The notes beneath the pieces are model-generated. The model did not search any database and was not told where the DNA came from. It worked only from the letters and a program-made list of their open reading frames with translations. Below are positions 41,686 to 49,974 of a stretch of 64,000 nt of DNA, piece after piece. Location of the stretch: NCBI RefSeq assembly GCF_006352025.1, contig NZ_CP040936.1, forward strand, positions 1,674,001 to 1,738,000. The letters are read 5' to 3'. Every line of letters starts with the position of its first letter. The stretch's first letter is position 1. A program made the translations under genes and the position numbers. The DNA is from Hymenobacter sp. DG01 (GTDB taxonomy: Bacteria > Bacteroidota > Bacteroidia > Cytophagales > Hymenobacteraceae).

Positions 41686-41904
41686 ATGGAAAAGAAAGTC
41701 CTGCAATCCATAGCCGGCATTGAGCTGTACCCGCTCATCTCCCTGGCCATTTTCTTCCTCTTCTTTCTGGGGCTGCTGGTGTACGTGCTGCTGACCAGTC
41801 GCCAGCACCTGCAGGCCATGAGCCAGCTGCCCCTGGGCGCCCCCGAAGACGCTACCCCCGATCAAACCCTAGAGTACCACCTTAACCACGACGTGTTATG
41901 CTAA
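41686..41904 (+). CDS. ccoQ: CcoQ/FixQ-like small subunit of cbb3 oxidase
   Basis: This is a 72-residue protein with one membrane helix (YPLISLAIFFLFFLGLLVYVLL) near residues 16-37 and a short charged tail. Position between ccoNO and ccoP, size and topology fit CcoQ, which stabilises the oxidase. The final codons overlap the start of the next gene by 7 bases. Sequence identity in this family is always low, so the call rests mainly on context. Confidence 0.8.
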   Translation: MEKKVLQSIAGIELYPLISLAIFFLFFLGLLVYVLLTSRQHLQAMSQLPLGAPEDATPDQTLEYHLNHDVLC

Positions 41905-42221
41905 CCAAGCGCACCTCCCTCCTGACTGTTCTGGGCCTGCTGACCTCTTACCTGGCTACGGCGCAATCCACGGCCGCTACGGGTCCGCAGCCCACCGATA
42001 TTCTAAGCTGGCTGGCCGGCGCCCTGGCCGTGGTGGTACTGCTGATGGGGCTGATGACGGGCGTATCGTTGGCGACGGCCGCCGCCCAGCCCGACGACCA
42101 GGCGGCCCCCGCGGAAGCGGAAACCGCCCCCATGACGGCCTCGGTCGCCCAACCCCAACCCGCCACGCCGGTTCTCACGGCCGCCCCGGCCCTCACCCCC
42201 GAGCAGGTTATTGCCGCATGA
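41898..42221 (+). CDS. small membrane protein between ccoQ and ccoP
   Basis: I do not recognise this 107-residue protein. It has a signal-like N-terminus (MLTKRTSLLTVLGLLTSYLATAQ), one membrane helix (about 36-60, DILSWLAGALAVVVLLMGLMTGVSL) and a proline- and alanine-rich tail. It overlaps ccoQ by 7 bases and ccoP by 4 (ATGA), so it is tightly co-translated. The same layout of an N-terminal signal, helix and low-complexity linker is seen at the start of CcoP, which suggests it could derive from CcoP or serve as an extra oxidase subunit. Confidence 0.65.
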   Translation: MLTKRTSLLTVLGLLTSYLATAQSTAATGPQPTDILSWLAGALAVVVLLMGLMTGVSLATAAAQPDDQAAPAEAETAPMTASVAQPQPATPVLTAAPALTPEQVIAA

Positions 42222-43099
42222 GACGACTACCTTACCTTTTGACCGGAGCCGGAGCCCTGCTGCTAAGCGCGTCGGCGGCCCTGGCCCAGGCCGCCGACGC
42301 GGCCACCCCTACCCCCACCCCGGCCGCCGAGCCCAAGCTGCTGCTGTTCTGGTTTCTGGTGGGTGTGCTGGCCCTGGTGCTGCTGGTGTTTCTGGTGCTG
42401 TTTGTGGCCATTGTGGCTCAGATGCGGCCCCAGCTGCGCCGGGTGTATGAGCTACCCTCGGTGCGCCGCTCCTGGAGTGGCAAGGTGCTGGGCCTGCTGG
42501 TAGGCGACCCCACCCTGGTACGGGGCGAGGTGCGCGACGAAATTCTGGACCACGACTACGATGGCATCCACGAGTTCGACAACGACCTGCCGCCCTGGTG
42601 GAAGTATAGCTTCTACGTGACCATTGTGTTTGCCATCGGGTACCTGGGCTACTACCACGTAGCGCAGGCCGGGCAGCTCAGCCAAGCCGAGTACGAAACG
42701 GAAATGCAGCAGGCCGCCCTGCTCGTCTCGCCCGACGCCGACGACCCCAACAAGCTGACCACCTACGAGGCCCTGGCTTCGGCGGCCGATATCAGCAGCG
42801 GTAAAACGCTGTTCGCCAGCAACTGCGCTGCCTGTCACGGCCAGAACGCCGAGGGCAAGGTAGGCCCTAACCTCACCGATGAATACTGGCTGCACGGCGG
42901 CGAGGTAAACCACGTCTATAAAACCATCAAGTTTGGGGTGCAGGGCAAGGGCATGGTGGCCTGGAAAGGCAAGCTCTCGGGCAAGCAGATTCTGCAGGTC
43001 AGCTCCTACATCCTGAGCCTGCAAGGCACCAAACCTGCCGGCGCCAAAGAGCCCCAGGGCGAGAAGGAAGCCCCCACCAAGCCCGTAGCCAAGCTCTAA
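42218..43099 (+). CDS. ccoP: cbb3 oxidase diheme-type subunit III, single-heme form
   Basis: This is a 293-residue membrane-anchored cytochrome c. A signal-like start and two membrane helices (about 44-67 and 127-147) flank the CcoP N-terminal domain (EILDHDYDGIHEFDNDLPPWWKYSF). One heme c site, CAACHG with Cys203, Cys206 and His207, lies in the periplasmic part. Proteobacterial CcoP has two such sites; only one is present here. It passes electrons from soluble cytochrome c to CcoO. The C-terminal tail is lysine- and proline-rich. Confidence 0.95.
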   Translation: MRRLPYLLTGAGALLLSASAALAQAADAATPTPTPAAEPKLLLFWFLVGVLALVLLVFLVLFVAIVAQMRPQLRRVYELPSVRRSWSGKVLGLLVGDPTLVRGEVRDEILDHDYDGIHEFDNDLPPWWKYSFYVTIVFAIGYLGYYHVAQAGQLSQAEYETEMQQAALLVSPDADDPNKLTTYEALASAADISSGKTLFASNCAACHGQNAEGKVGPNLTDEYWLHGGEVNHVYKTIKFGVQGKGMVAWKGKLSGKQILQVSSYILSLQGTKPAGAKEPQGEKEAPTKPVAKL

Positions 43100-43124
43100 G
43101 TCACTACGTGTGGCCTACCCCGAG

Positions 43125-43310
43125 CCCCCTCTCCGAAAAAGCAGTGGGGCCAGATGGTCATCAGTATTATCCCATTTCATCATATAAAGCGTAGCTCCCA
43201 CGCCGGCCAGGCCAGGTAGCCAGTCTTGAGGCCAGAGCCGAAAGGATGGCGCTGAAACGTCAGGCTCCCCCTCTCCTTTTTCCGGAGAGGGGGCCGGGGG
43301 GTGAGGCCCC
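43125..43310. repeat. interspersed palindromic element between ccoP and ccoG
   Basis: CCCCCTCTCCG plus AAAAAG at 43125-43141 faces its near-complement at 43276-43293. The right half also folds on itself (43267-43276 with 43284-43293). CCGGGGGGTGAGG, shared with the element at 63670, ends it. The space between the arms shows no gene. Confidence 0.6.
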
Positions 43311-43316
43311 AGACTC

Positions 43317-44726
43317 ATGTCCGTTACCCAGTTCAAACCCGACGACTCCTACCGCGACTCCATTGCCACGGTAGATGCGGAAGGCCGCCGGGTGTGGCTT
43401 TACCCTAAGCAGCCCGCCGGCCGGCTCTACAACCTGCGCAAGTGGCTGAGCTACGGGCTACTGGCCCTGCTCTTTGCCGGCCCCTGGCTGCGCATTGGGG
43501 GGCTGCCGGTGCTTATGCTGAACCTGCCGGCGCGGCGCTTCATCATCTTCGGGCAAATTTTCTGGCCCCAGGATTTCTTTATTCTGCTGCTGGCCTCGCT
43601 CACGTTTCTGGTGTTCATCATCCTGTTTACGGTGGTGTACGGGCGGGCCTTCTGCGGGTGGGTCTGCCCCCAGACCATCTTCCTGGAAATGGTGTTCCGG
43701 CGCATAGAGTACTGGCTGGAAGGCGACGCGCCCCAGCAGAAAGCCCTCGACCGCGCCGCCTGGACCTGGAACAAGATCTGGCGCAAAACCACCAAGCACG
43801 CGCTGTTCCTGGTCATCTCGTTTCTGATTGCCAACACCTTCCTGGCCTACATCATCGGCACCGAGGAACTGATCAGCATCATCACCGACTCGCCCGCCGA
43901 GCACCTGGGTGGCCTGACCTCCATGGTCTTGTTCACGGGGGTGTTCTACGCCGTGTTTGCCCGGTTCCGGGAGCAGGTGTGCACCATTGCCTGCCCTTAC
44001 GGCCGCCTGCAGGGCGTCCTGCTCGACAAGGACAGCCTGGTAGTAGCCTACGACTACCGCCGGGGCGAGCAGCGCGAGAAGCTGCGCAAAAACCAGGTGC
44101 GCACCGCCGGCGACTGTATCGACTGCCATCAGTGCGTGCAGGTGTGCCCCACCGGCATCGACATCCGCAACGGGGCTACCCAGCTGGAGTGCGTGAACTG
44201 CACGGCCTGCATTGACGCCTGTAACCGCATGATGGATTTGGCCGGCCTGCCCCAGGGCCTGATCCGGCACGCCTCCGTAAACAACATTGCCGAGGGCACC
44301 CGCTTCCGCCTGACGGGCCGGGTGAAGGCCTACTCCACCGTGCTGGTGGTGCTGCTGACCGTGCTGACGGGCCTGCTGGTGTCGCGCTCCAACGTGCAGG
44401 CCACGGTGCTGCGCACGCCGGGGCAGCTGTTCCAGAAAACACCTCAGGGCACCATCACCAACCTCTACAACATCTCCGTCATCAACAAAACCAACGCCCC
44501 CTACCCCCTCACGCTGCGGGTACTGGAGCCGGCCCAGGGTCGGATTTCCCTGGTGGGCGGCCAGGGCCTGAAGCTGCCGGCCCAGGGCATCGTGGAGGGG
44601 GTATTCTTCGCCGAGCTGCCCCGCACGGCCCTGCACCACACCAACCAGCCCCTGCGCATCGGCCTGTATAGCGGCAACCGGCTCATTGCCGAAGCCAGCA
44701 CCAAGTTCCTGGGCCCGGTGCAGTAG
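43317..44726 (+). CDS. ccoG: cbb3 oxidase accessory iron-sulfur protein CcoG
   Basis: This is a 469-residue membrane protein with helices near residues 40-60, 80-105, 155-180, 195-215 and 340-360. The cysteine motif CGWVCPQTIFLEMVFRRIEY is typical of CcoG/FixG. Two 4Fe-4S ferredoxin-type clusters are bound by CIDCHQCVQVCP and CVNCTACIDACN. A C-terminal Ig-like domain (IG_FixG_C) follows from about 370. CcoG acts in copper reduction and oxidase assembly. It is separated from ccoP by a repeat element. Confidence 0.96.
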   Translation: MSVTQFKPDDSYRDSIATVDAEGRRVWLYPKQPAGRLYNLRKWLSYGLLALLFAGPWLRIGGLPVLMLNLPARRFIIFGQIFWPQDFFILLLASLTFLVFIILFTVVYGRAFCGWVCPQTIFLEMVFRRIEYWLEGDAPQQKALDRAAWTWNKIWRKTTKHALFLVISFLIANTFLAYIIGTEELISIITDSPAEHLGGLTSMVLFTGVFYAVFARFREQVCTIACPYGRLQGVLLDKDSLVVAYDYRRGEQREKLRKNQVRTAGDCIDCHQCVQVCPTGIDIRNGATQLECVNCTACIDACNRMMDLAGLPQGLIRHASVNNIAEGTRFRLTGRVKAYSTVLVVLLTVLTGLLVSRSNVQATVLRTPGQLFQKTPQGTITNLYNISVINKTNAPYPLTLRVLEPAQGRISLVGGQGLKLPAQGIVEGVFFAELPRTALHHTNQPLRIGLYSGNRLIAEASTKFLGPVQ

Positions 44727-44734
44727 CCCGCTCT

Positions 44735-44873
44735 CGGTCCGACGGGCAGCGCCCGTCTCGGGGCCGGTTGCCGCCCGCACCTCCAGAGCCACCTGCACAT
44801 CCTACCCCCTCCCGAGTTTCCAACCTCAGCACGAAGCCAACCGGCCCCGAGACGGACGCTGCCCATCGGACCG
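44735..44873. repeat. MITE-like element with 36-bp inverted repeats
   Basis: Arms at 44735-44770 and 44838-44873 match with two mismatches over 36 bases. The outer ends CGGTCCGACGGGC are shared with the palindrome at 41586, and the inner AGCACGAAGCC is shared with the element at 34735. It fills almost the whole gap between ccoG and ccoH. Confidence 0.75.
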
Positions 44874-44896
44874 GGGCCAGGCTTACTGTATTCAAG

Positions 44897-45373
44897 ATGA
44901 TGACCATGACTTCTCCTACCAAGCGCACGTTCTGGCCCTACGCCATTATTGCGGCGTTCGTGCTGTTTGCCGGCTTTATCGGCTACCTTGTGCAGCAGGC
45001 CATGCGCACCAGCGTGGACCTGGTCAGCCCCGATTATTACCAGCAGGAGCTGGCTTACCAGCAGCGCATGGAAACCGTGGCGCGCACGGCGGCCCTGCCG
45101 GCCCCGGTTGAAATTGCGTTTGATGCCGCCGCCGAGCGACTCACGCTGCGGCTGCCCGCCGCCATGGCCGGCCAGGCCGTGAAAGGCCAGCTCCACCTGT
45201 TCCGCCCCTCCGATCAGCACCTGGATTTCAGCCTGCCCCTGCAGCTTTCCGCGCAGCTGGAGCAGCAAATCAGCACGGCCCGCATGCAGCCCGGCTACTG
45301 GCGCGTGCGCCTGGATTTCACGGCCAATGGGCAGACGTATTTTGTGGAAAGAAATATCACCCTCGGCAACTGA
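44897..45373 (+). CDS. ccoH: FixH-family protein (CcoH)
   Basis: This is a 158-residue protein with one N-terminal membrane helix (YAIIAAFVLFAGFIGYLVQQA) and a periplasmic domain containing VDLVSPDYYQQELAYQQRMETVART, the usual FixH/CcoH signature. It assists late assembly of cbb3 oxidase. I chose the ATG at 44897 because the upstream part of the frame lies inside the repeat element. Its TGA stop codon forms the first half-site of a TGA-N6-TCA box for the next gene. Confidence 0.9.
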   Translation: MMTMTSPTKRTFWPYAIIAAFVLFAGFIGYLVQQAMRTSVDLVSPDYYQQELAYQQRMETVARTAALPAPVEIAFDAAAERLTLRLPAAMAGQAVKGQLHLFRPSDQHLDFSLPLQLSAQLEQQISTARMQPGYWRVRLDFTANGQTYFVERNITLGN

Positions 45374-45412
45374 TTTTCGTCATGCCCGGCCCGGCAGCAG
45401 CGGCCGTACTTG
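45371..45412 (+). promoter_or_regulatory. FNR/CRP-type box upstream of the TauE/SafE-like gene
   Basis: TGATTTTCGTCA (45371-45382) is a TGA-N6-TCA box that begins in the ccoH stop codon. CGTACTTG (45405-45412) stands at the position of the -7 element, 41 bases from box start to last G. It would drive the TauE/SafE-like, Usp and hemF genes. Confidence 0.5.
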
Positions 45413-45449
45413 CCTCCCGATTCAAGTACGCTTCATTTCTCTTCCGCTG

Positions 45450-46187
45450 ATGCTCTGGGCCGGTTTTGTTTTTGGGTTATTGGGTAGCTTCCACTGCGTA
45501 GGCATGTGCGGCGCTATTGCCCTGGCCCTGCCCGGCCGGCCCGGAGCGTCCCTACCCTCGGGGCGCTACGTGGCCGGCCGGCTGCTGTATAACCTGGGCC
45601 GCGTTACCACCTATGCCACCCTGGGCGCCCTGGCCGGCCTGGTGGGCCAGAGCCTGCGCCTGGCCGGGCTGCAGCAGGGGCTGTCCATAGCCTCGGGCTG
45701 CCTGATTATGCTGCTGGTGGCCGTGCCCGAGCGCTACACGGCCCGCCTGGCCGGCTGGCTGGGTCTCTCGCGGCCTTTGGGCTGGGTAAAAACCACCCTG
45801 GCCGCGCTGTTTCAAAAGACTTCCGGTGGGGCGCTCTACGGCGCGGGCGTGCTCAACGGCCTGCTGCCCTGCGGCCTGGTGTACCTGGCCTTGGCCGGGG
45901 CCCTGAGCGCGCCGGGCGTGCTGGGCGCGGCCGCCTACATGGCCTGCTTTGGGCTGGGCACGCTGCCCCTGATGCTGGGCCTCTCGCTGACGGGGCAGCT
46001 GGTGCCGCTGCACTGGCGGCGGCGCCTGCGCCTGGCCGTGCCCTACGCCGCCACGGTGCTGGCGGTGCTCTTCATCGTGCGCGGCCTGGGCCTGGGCATT
46101 CCCTACCTCAGCCCCCGCCTTGGCCCGGCTCCTACGGCCCACGCGCCCCATGCCCAGCTGCCCCGGAGCGTGCACTACTGCCACTAA
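45450..46187 (+). CDS. TauE/SafE-type membrane protein of cbb3 clusters
   Basis: This is a 245-residue membrane protein with about six helices. The motifs GSFHCVGMCGAIALALPG in the first helix and GLLPCGLVYLALAGAL in the fourth are typical of the UreH-like/DsbD-related group of the TauE/SafE family that accompanies ccoGHIS genes. The cysteine pairs could carry electrons or bind metal across the membrane. It probably assists copper or heme insertion into the oxidase. The ATG at 45450 is chosen; the frame runs back into ccoH. Confidence 0.85.
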   Translation: MLWAGFVFGLLGSFHCVGMCGAIALALPGRPGASLPSGRYVAGRLLYNLGRVTTYATLGALAGLVGQSLRLAGLQQGLSIASGCLIMLLVAVPERYTARLAGWLGLSRPLGWVKTTLAALFQKTSGGALYGAGVLNGLLPCGLVYLALAGALSAPGVLGAAAYMACFGLGTLPLMLGLSLTGQLVPLHWRRRLRLAVPYAATVLAVLFIVRGLGLGIPYLSPRLGPAPTAHAPHAQLPRSVHYCH

Positions 46188-46227
46188 TCTTCTCCTCCAA
46201 GTCCTTCCCTTTACGCCCAGCCTGCGC

Positions 46228-47148
46228 ATGAAAACCATTCTCGTCCCTCTTGACCACACGGCCGCTGCCGAGTACACCCTGGCCTATGCTAACAAGCTGG
46301 CCGTGCGCTGGCCCGCCGAAATTGTGCTGCTTTACTGCCACCACGGCGCCGGCCCCGGTCAGCCGCCCACCAACCTGCCCGAGCAGGAGCAGCGCCTGCG
46401 CAGCCTGGTGGAGCGCCTGCGCTACCAGCAGCTTACCCGCCAGGATGGGCGCCGCATCCGCTACCACTACCGGGTGCTGGCTGGCTGCCTCCACGACCAC
46501 GCCGCTACCGAAGCCGCCCGCTGCGCCGCCGACCTAGTGGTAATGGGCCTGGAACACGTTGACTGCAACCGGCAGGCGCCCCCCGGCAACCACGCCGCTG
46601 CCATCACGGAGCTGGTGAGCTGCCCGGTGCTGGTGGTGCCGCCCGGCCGCCGCCCTCTGCCCAACCGCCTGGCCCTGGTCACCGACTTTACCTCCCTCGG
46701 GCTGAACGTACTCCCCCGCCTCTCGGCCCTGCGGGAGGCCTTTCCGGCCCCCCTGGACCTGGTGCAGTTCTACTCCCCGGCCCAGCGGCCCCAGCGCCGC
46801 CATCTGAAGCAGGCCCTGAACCAGGCCGCCGCCCAGCTGACCTGGTCCCTGATTACCCCGCATTTGCTGGAAGATGATGCTCCCCTGGAAGGCGGCAGCG
46901 AATTCTGCGCCCGCACCCAAACCCAGCTGCTCATCATTGCGCCCGGCAGCCCGGGGCAGCTGCTGCAGTATTTCGATAGGTGCTACACTACCACCCGGGC
47001 CTACCACACCCAGATTCCGGTGCTCGTGCTGCGCGCCACCCAGCGCCCTGCGTCCGTCGAGGCCTGCTGCGAAAAGTGCGCCGAGCGGCTGGCCCAGCAG
47101 CCCGCCCGCCGCCTGCTCCCCGATTACGCGGCCATGCACTGGGCCTGA
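46228..47148 (+). CDS. tandem-domain universal stress protein
   Basis: This is a 306-residue cytosolic protein with two UspA-like domains. The first, KTILVPLDHTAAAEYTLAYANKLA to CPVLVVPPGRR, is well preserved; the second, NRLALVTDFTSLGLNVLPRL to QIPVLVLRATQ, is more divergent. The C-terminus has an extra CCEKCAERL segment with three cysteines. It lies between the TauE/SafE-like gene and hemF and is probably co-transcribed with both. Such stress proteins often respond to low oxygen. The ATG at 46228 fits the family start. Confidence 0.85.
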   Translation: MKTILVPLDHTAAAEYTLAYANKLAVRWPAEIVLLYCHHGAGPGQPPTNLPEQEQRLRSLVERLRYQQLTRQDGRRIRYHYRVLAGCLHDHAATEAARCAADLVVMGLEHVDCNRQAPPGNHAAAITELVSCPVLVVPPGRRPLPNRLALVTDFTSLGLNVLPRLSALREAFPAPLDLVQFYSPAQRPQRRHLKQALNQAAAQLTWSLITPHLLEDDAPLEGGSEFCARTQTQLLIIAPGSPGQLLQYFDRCYTTTRAYHTQIPVLVLRATQRPASVEACCEKCAERLAQQPARRLLPDYAAMHWA

Positions 47149-47170
47149 TTTTCTTGCTTTTCCTTCTTCT

Positions 47171-48163
47171 ATGATGTCTTCTCCGATGAATATACCTGCT
47201 TCTACCCCCGTTCCCGCCAACCGCGTAGTGGTGGAAGACTGGATGCGCCAGTTTCAGGATTGGCTGTGCCAGCAGCTGGAAGCTGCTGATGGCGGTGAGG
47301 CCCGCTTTACCGAAGATGCCTGGCGCCACGAAGGCGGGGGCGGCGGCCGTACCCGCGTCATTCAGCAGGGGTGGGTTCTGGAAAAAGGTGGGGTAGCCTT
47401 TTCAGCCGTGTGGGGCACCATGAGTGAGCAGGCGGCCCGCGTATTGCTGATGCCTGACCCCGGCTACTTCGCCACGGGTGTGTCGGTGGTGCAGCACCCG
47501 CGCAGCCCCCGGGTGCCCATTTCTCACATGAACGTGCGCTACTTCGAGGCCGCCAACGGCGAGGCCTGGTTTGGGGGTGGCCTGGATTTGACCCCGATTT
47601 ATGTGGATGTCGAGCAGGCCCGCTGGTTTCACGAGCAAATTGAGGCCATGTGTGCCCAGCACGATGCTACCTACTACCCTCGCTTTAAGCAGTGGGCCGA
47701 TGAGTACTTTTTCCTGCCCCACCGCCAGGAAACCCGCGGCATCGGCGGGCTGTTCTTCGACCGCCTCACGGTGGGCAAGGACGGTTCCTTTGCCGAGCTG
47801 TTCGCTTTCGTGCGAGCTGTGGGTGAAATCTATGGCCGCGCCTATTCCACCATTATGCGCCAGAACGCGGCCCTACCCTACACCGAGCAGCAAAAGCAGT
47901 GGCAGCTGGTGCGCCGCGGCCGCTACGCCGAGTTCAACCTAGCCTTTGACCGGGGCACCAAGTTTGGCCTTGAAACCGGAGGCCGCACCGAAAGCATCCT
48001 GATGAGCCTGCCGCCCCAGTGCGAGTGGCACTACAACCTGCAACCCCAGCCGGGCTCGCCCGAGGCCGCTACCCAGCAGTGGCTCCAAAAGGGCATCGAC
48101 TGGCTGGCCGCTGATGCCGCTGCCCCCGAGGCGCTTGAGCTTCAGGAAGCGGCGCAAGCTTAG
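47171..48163 (+). CDS. hemF: oxygen-dependent coproporphyrinogen-III oxidase
   Basis: This is an enzyme of about 330 residues that converts coproporphyrinogen III to protoporphyrinogen IX using O2, a late step of heme synthesis. Typical family segments are VPISHMNVRYFEA, GGGLDLTPIYVD, ADEYFFLPHRQETRGIGGLFFD, RRGRYAEFNLAFDRGTKFGL and GGRTESILMSLPP. Three in-frame ATGs lie within 16 bases at the start; I use the first at 47171. As the last gene of the unit after the stress protein it may supply heme to cbb3 oxidase and the hemoglobin. A terminator follows. Confidence 0.95.
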   Translation: MMSSPMNIPASTPVPANRVVVEDWMRQFQDWLCQQLEAADGGEARFTEDAWRHEGGGGGRTRVIQQGWVLEKGGVAFSAVWGTMSEQAARVLLMPDPGYFATGVSVVQHPRSPRVPISHMNVRYFEAANGEAWFGGGLDLTPIYVDVEQARWFHEQIEAMCAQHDATYYPRFKQWADEYFFLPHRQETRGIGGLFFDRLTVGKDGSFAELFAFVRAVGEIYGRAYSTIMRQNAALPYTEQQKQWQLVRRGRYAEFNLAFDRGTKFGLETGGRTESILMSLPPQCEWHYNLQPQPGSPEAATQQWLQKGIDWLAADAAAPEALELQEAAQA

Positions 48164-48198
48164 GCGTCTTCTCCGCCCCCGTATTGGCAAGGTTACCC

Positions 48199-48236
48199 CG
48201 GCAACTGCCTGATAAATCAGGCGGTTGCCGTTTTTT
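48199..48236 (+). terminator. intrinsic terminator after hemF
   Basis: A 15-bp stem (48199-48213 with 48216-48230, one G-U pair) with a tight loop runs into TTTTTT. It lies 36 bases past the hemF stop codon. Confidence 0.85.
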
Positions 48237-48491
48237 ATGTTCGGGCGCAGCTATCCGGCCTGGGGCGTCCTATACCGCTCATGGGCATCTTTCCTACCCC
48301 CTACGCCCACCCCAACCCGGCCGCTTCCGGCGGTTTGCCGTAAATTGCCGGGCGTTCGTTTGGGGTAGCCGCGCAGGCTCCGGAGCAGGAGCGGCTATGG
48401 TAGCCGCCCCGGCAGGAAAGACCACCTAACGTTTCGCTTACCTTTTGGTGTTCCACTCCGTCCGGCCCGCCGGACTTAGCACGACCTTCCT
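48237..48491. other. intergenic region upstream of ybaB
   Basis: No gene seen. TTACCTTTTGG near 48438-48448 is close to the -7 consensus TAnnTTTG and is the best candidate for the ybaB promoter; a -33 element is not obvious. Confidence 0.4.
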
Positions 48492-48827
48492 ATGTTTGAT
48501 ATGATGGGCATGATGGGCAAAATGAAAGAGCTTCAGGACAAGATGAAGCAGGCCCAGGACCAACTGCAGTACCTCACGGCCACCGCCGAGTCGGGCGGGG
48601 GGCTGGTAAAAGCTACGGCCAATGGGCAGCGTCGCCTGCTGAAGCTGGAAATCGACGAAAGCCTGCTCCAGCCCCAGGACCGCGACATGCTGGCTGATTT
48701 GGTGGTAGCCGCCGTGAATAAGGTTATGGACGAAGCCGGCGAGAAAGCCAAGGAGGAGCTTAAATCGAAAACTGCGGGCCTCATCCCCAACATTCCGGGC
48801 CTCGACCTCGGTGGCTTTGGCCTCTGA
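48492..48827 (+). CDS. YbaB/EbfC nucleoid-associated protein
   Basis: This is a 111-residue protein of the YbaB/EbfC family. Typical parts are MFDMMGMMGKMKELQDKMKQAQDQL, the centre SGGGLVKATANGQRRLLKLEID and AVNKVMDEAGEKAKEELKSKTAGLIPNIPGL. It forms small dimers that bind DNA. In many bacteria the gene is next to dnaX and recR; here it is followed by a glycosyltransferase that overlaps it by 17 bases. Confidence 0.92.
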   Translation: MFDMMGMMGKMKELQDKMKQAQDQLQYLTATAESGGGLVKATANGQRRLLKLEIDESLLQPQDRDMLADLVVAAVNKVMDEAGEKAKEELKSKTAGLIPNIPGLDLGGFGL

Positions 48828-49896
48828 TGCGGGGGCCGCGACCACCGGCTTTTGCGCCGATGTGGCGGTAGTCATTCTGAACTGGAACGGCCGGGACTTT
48901 CTGCGCCGGTTCCTGCCTGCCGTGCTGGCGCACTCCGATGGTGCCACCGTTTTCGTGGCCGACAATGCCTCCTCCGACGACTCAGTGGCACTGCTGGCCC
49001 AGGAGTTTCCGCAGGTACGGCTGCTGCAGAACGGAGCCAACCTGGGGTTCTGCGAGGGCTACAATATGGCCCTGGGCCAGCTGCCCGGGTTTCGTTACTA
49101 CGTGCTGCTCAACTCCGATGTAGAAGTAACGCCTGGCTGGCTTCGCCCCCAGCGCGAGCTGCTGGAAAGCAACCCGCGCATTGCCGCCTGCCAGCCCAAA
49201 ATCCGTCAGTACAGCGAAGTTCCTGCCGAGCGGCAGCAGTTTGAGTACGCCGGCGCCGGGGGCGGCTACCTCGATGAGCTGGGCTACCCCTTCTGTCGCG
49301 GCCGTCTCTTCGATACTCTCGAAGCCGATGCCGGCCAGTACGACGATCCGCGCCCTGTGGCCTGGGCCACTGGCGCCTGCCTGCTGGTGCAGGCCACCGC
49401 CTGGCACGAATTGGGTGGCCTGGAAACGGCTTTTTTCGCTCACATGGAGGAAATTGACCTGTGCTGGCGCCTCCAGAACGCGGGCTATGAGGTGTGGTAT
49501 CACGGCGGCGCTACGGTGTTTCATGTGGGCGGCGGCACGCTCCACAAGTCTAACCCCCGCAAGACATACCTCAACTTCCGCAACGGGCTGGCCCTGGTGT
49601 ATAAGAACACCCACCCCGCCGAGCTGCCGGCCGTGCTGATCAGCCGGGTAGCTCTGGACTGGGTAGCGGCACTGCGCCTGCTACTGCAAGGTGCTACTCC
49701 CGATTTTCAGGCCATCCTGCGGGCGCATTGGCATTTCCTGAAGCGGCTCTCCTACTGGCGCACCCAACGCCGGCAGTTTCCGCCGCGCCTGCGCGCCACG
49801 GAGCGGACGGGCGTGTACCAGGGCAGTTTAGTGTGGGCCTATTTCGGGCAGGGGCGGCGCCGGTTTTCGGAGTTGCCCGGCCACCTGCTGCGCTAA
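48811..49896 (+). CDS. family 2 glycosyltransferase
   Basis: This 361-residue protein has the GT-A fold of family 2. The nucleotide-sugar region has VAVVILNWNGRDFLRRFLPAV and VADNASSDDS, and GANLGFCEGYNMAL and LLNSDVEV (the DxD-like site) follow. The later GACLLVQATAWHELGG and MEEIDLCWRLQNAGYEVWYHGGATVFHVGGGT are typical of rhamnosyltransferase-like members. The start is the GTG at 48811, inside the end of ybaB. It probably adds a sugar to a surface glycan. Confidence 0.9.
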   Translation: MALASDAGAATTGFCADVAVVILNWNGRDFLRRFLPAVLAHSDGATVFVADNASSDDSVALLAQEFPQVRLLQNGANLGFCEGYNMALGQLPGFRYYVLLNSDVEVTPGWLRPQRELLESNPRIAACQPKIRQYSEVPAERQQFEYAGAGGGYLDELGYPFCRGRLFDTLEADAGQYDDPRPVAWATGACLLVQATAWHELGGLETAFFAHMEEIDLCWRLQNAGYEVWYHGGATVFHVGGGTLHKSNPRKTYLNFRNGLALVYKNTHPAELPAVLISRVALDWVAALRLLLQGATPDFQAILRAHWHFLKRLSYWRTQRRQFPPRLRATERTGVYQGSLVWAYFGQGRRRFSELPGHLLR

Positions 49897-49900
49897 AACC

Positions 49901-49940
49901 AAAGCCCGCCTTTGCCGGGCGGGCAGGGGCGGGCTTTCAG
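49901..49940. terminator. hairpin between glycosyltransferase and pspC-like gene
   Basis: AAAGCCCGCC (49901-49910) pairs with GGCGGGCTTT (49928-49937). It lies between convergent genes and has A and T ends on both strands, so it can serve both. Confidence 0.65.
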
Positions 49941-49974
49941 GAAGTTTTCGTTCAGGGTGCTAACCGGGCGGGGC

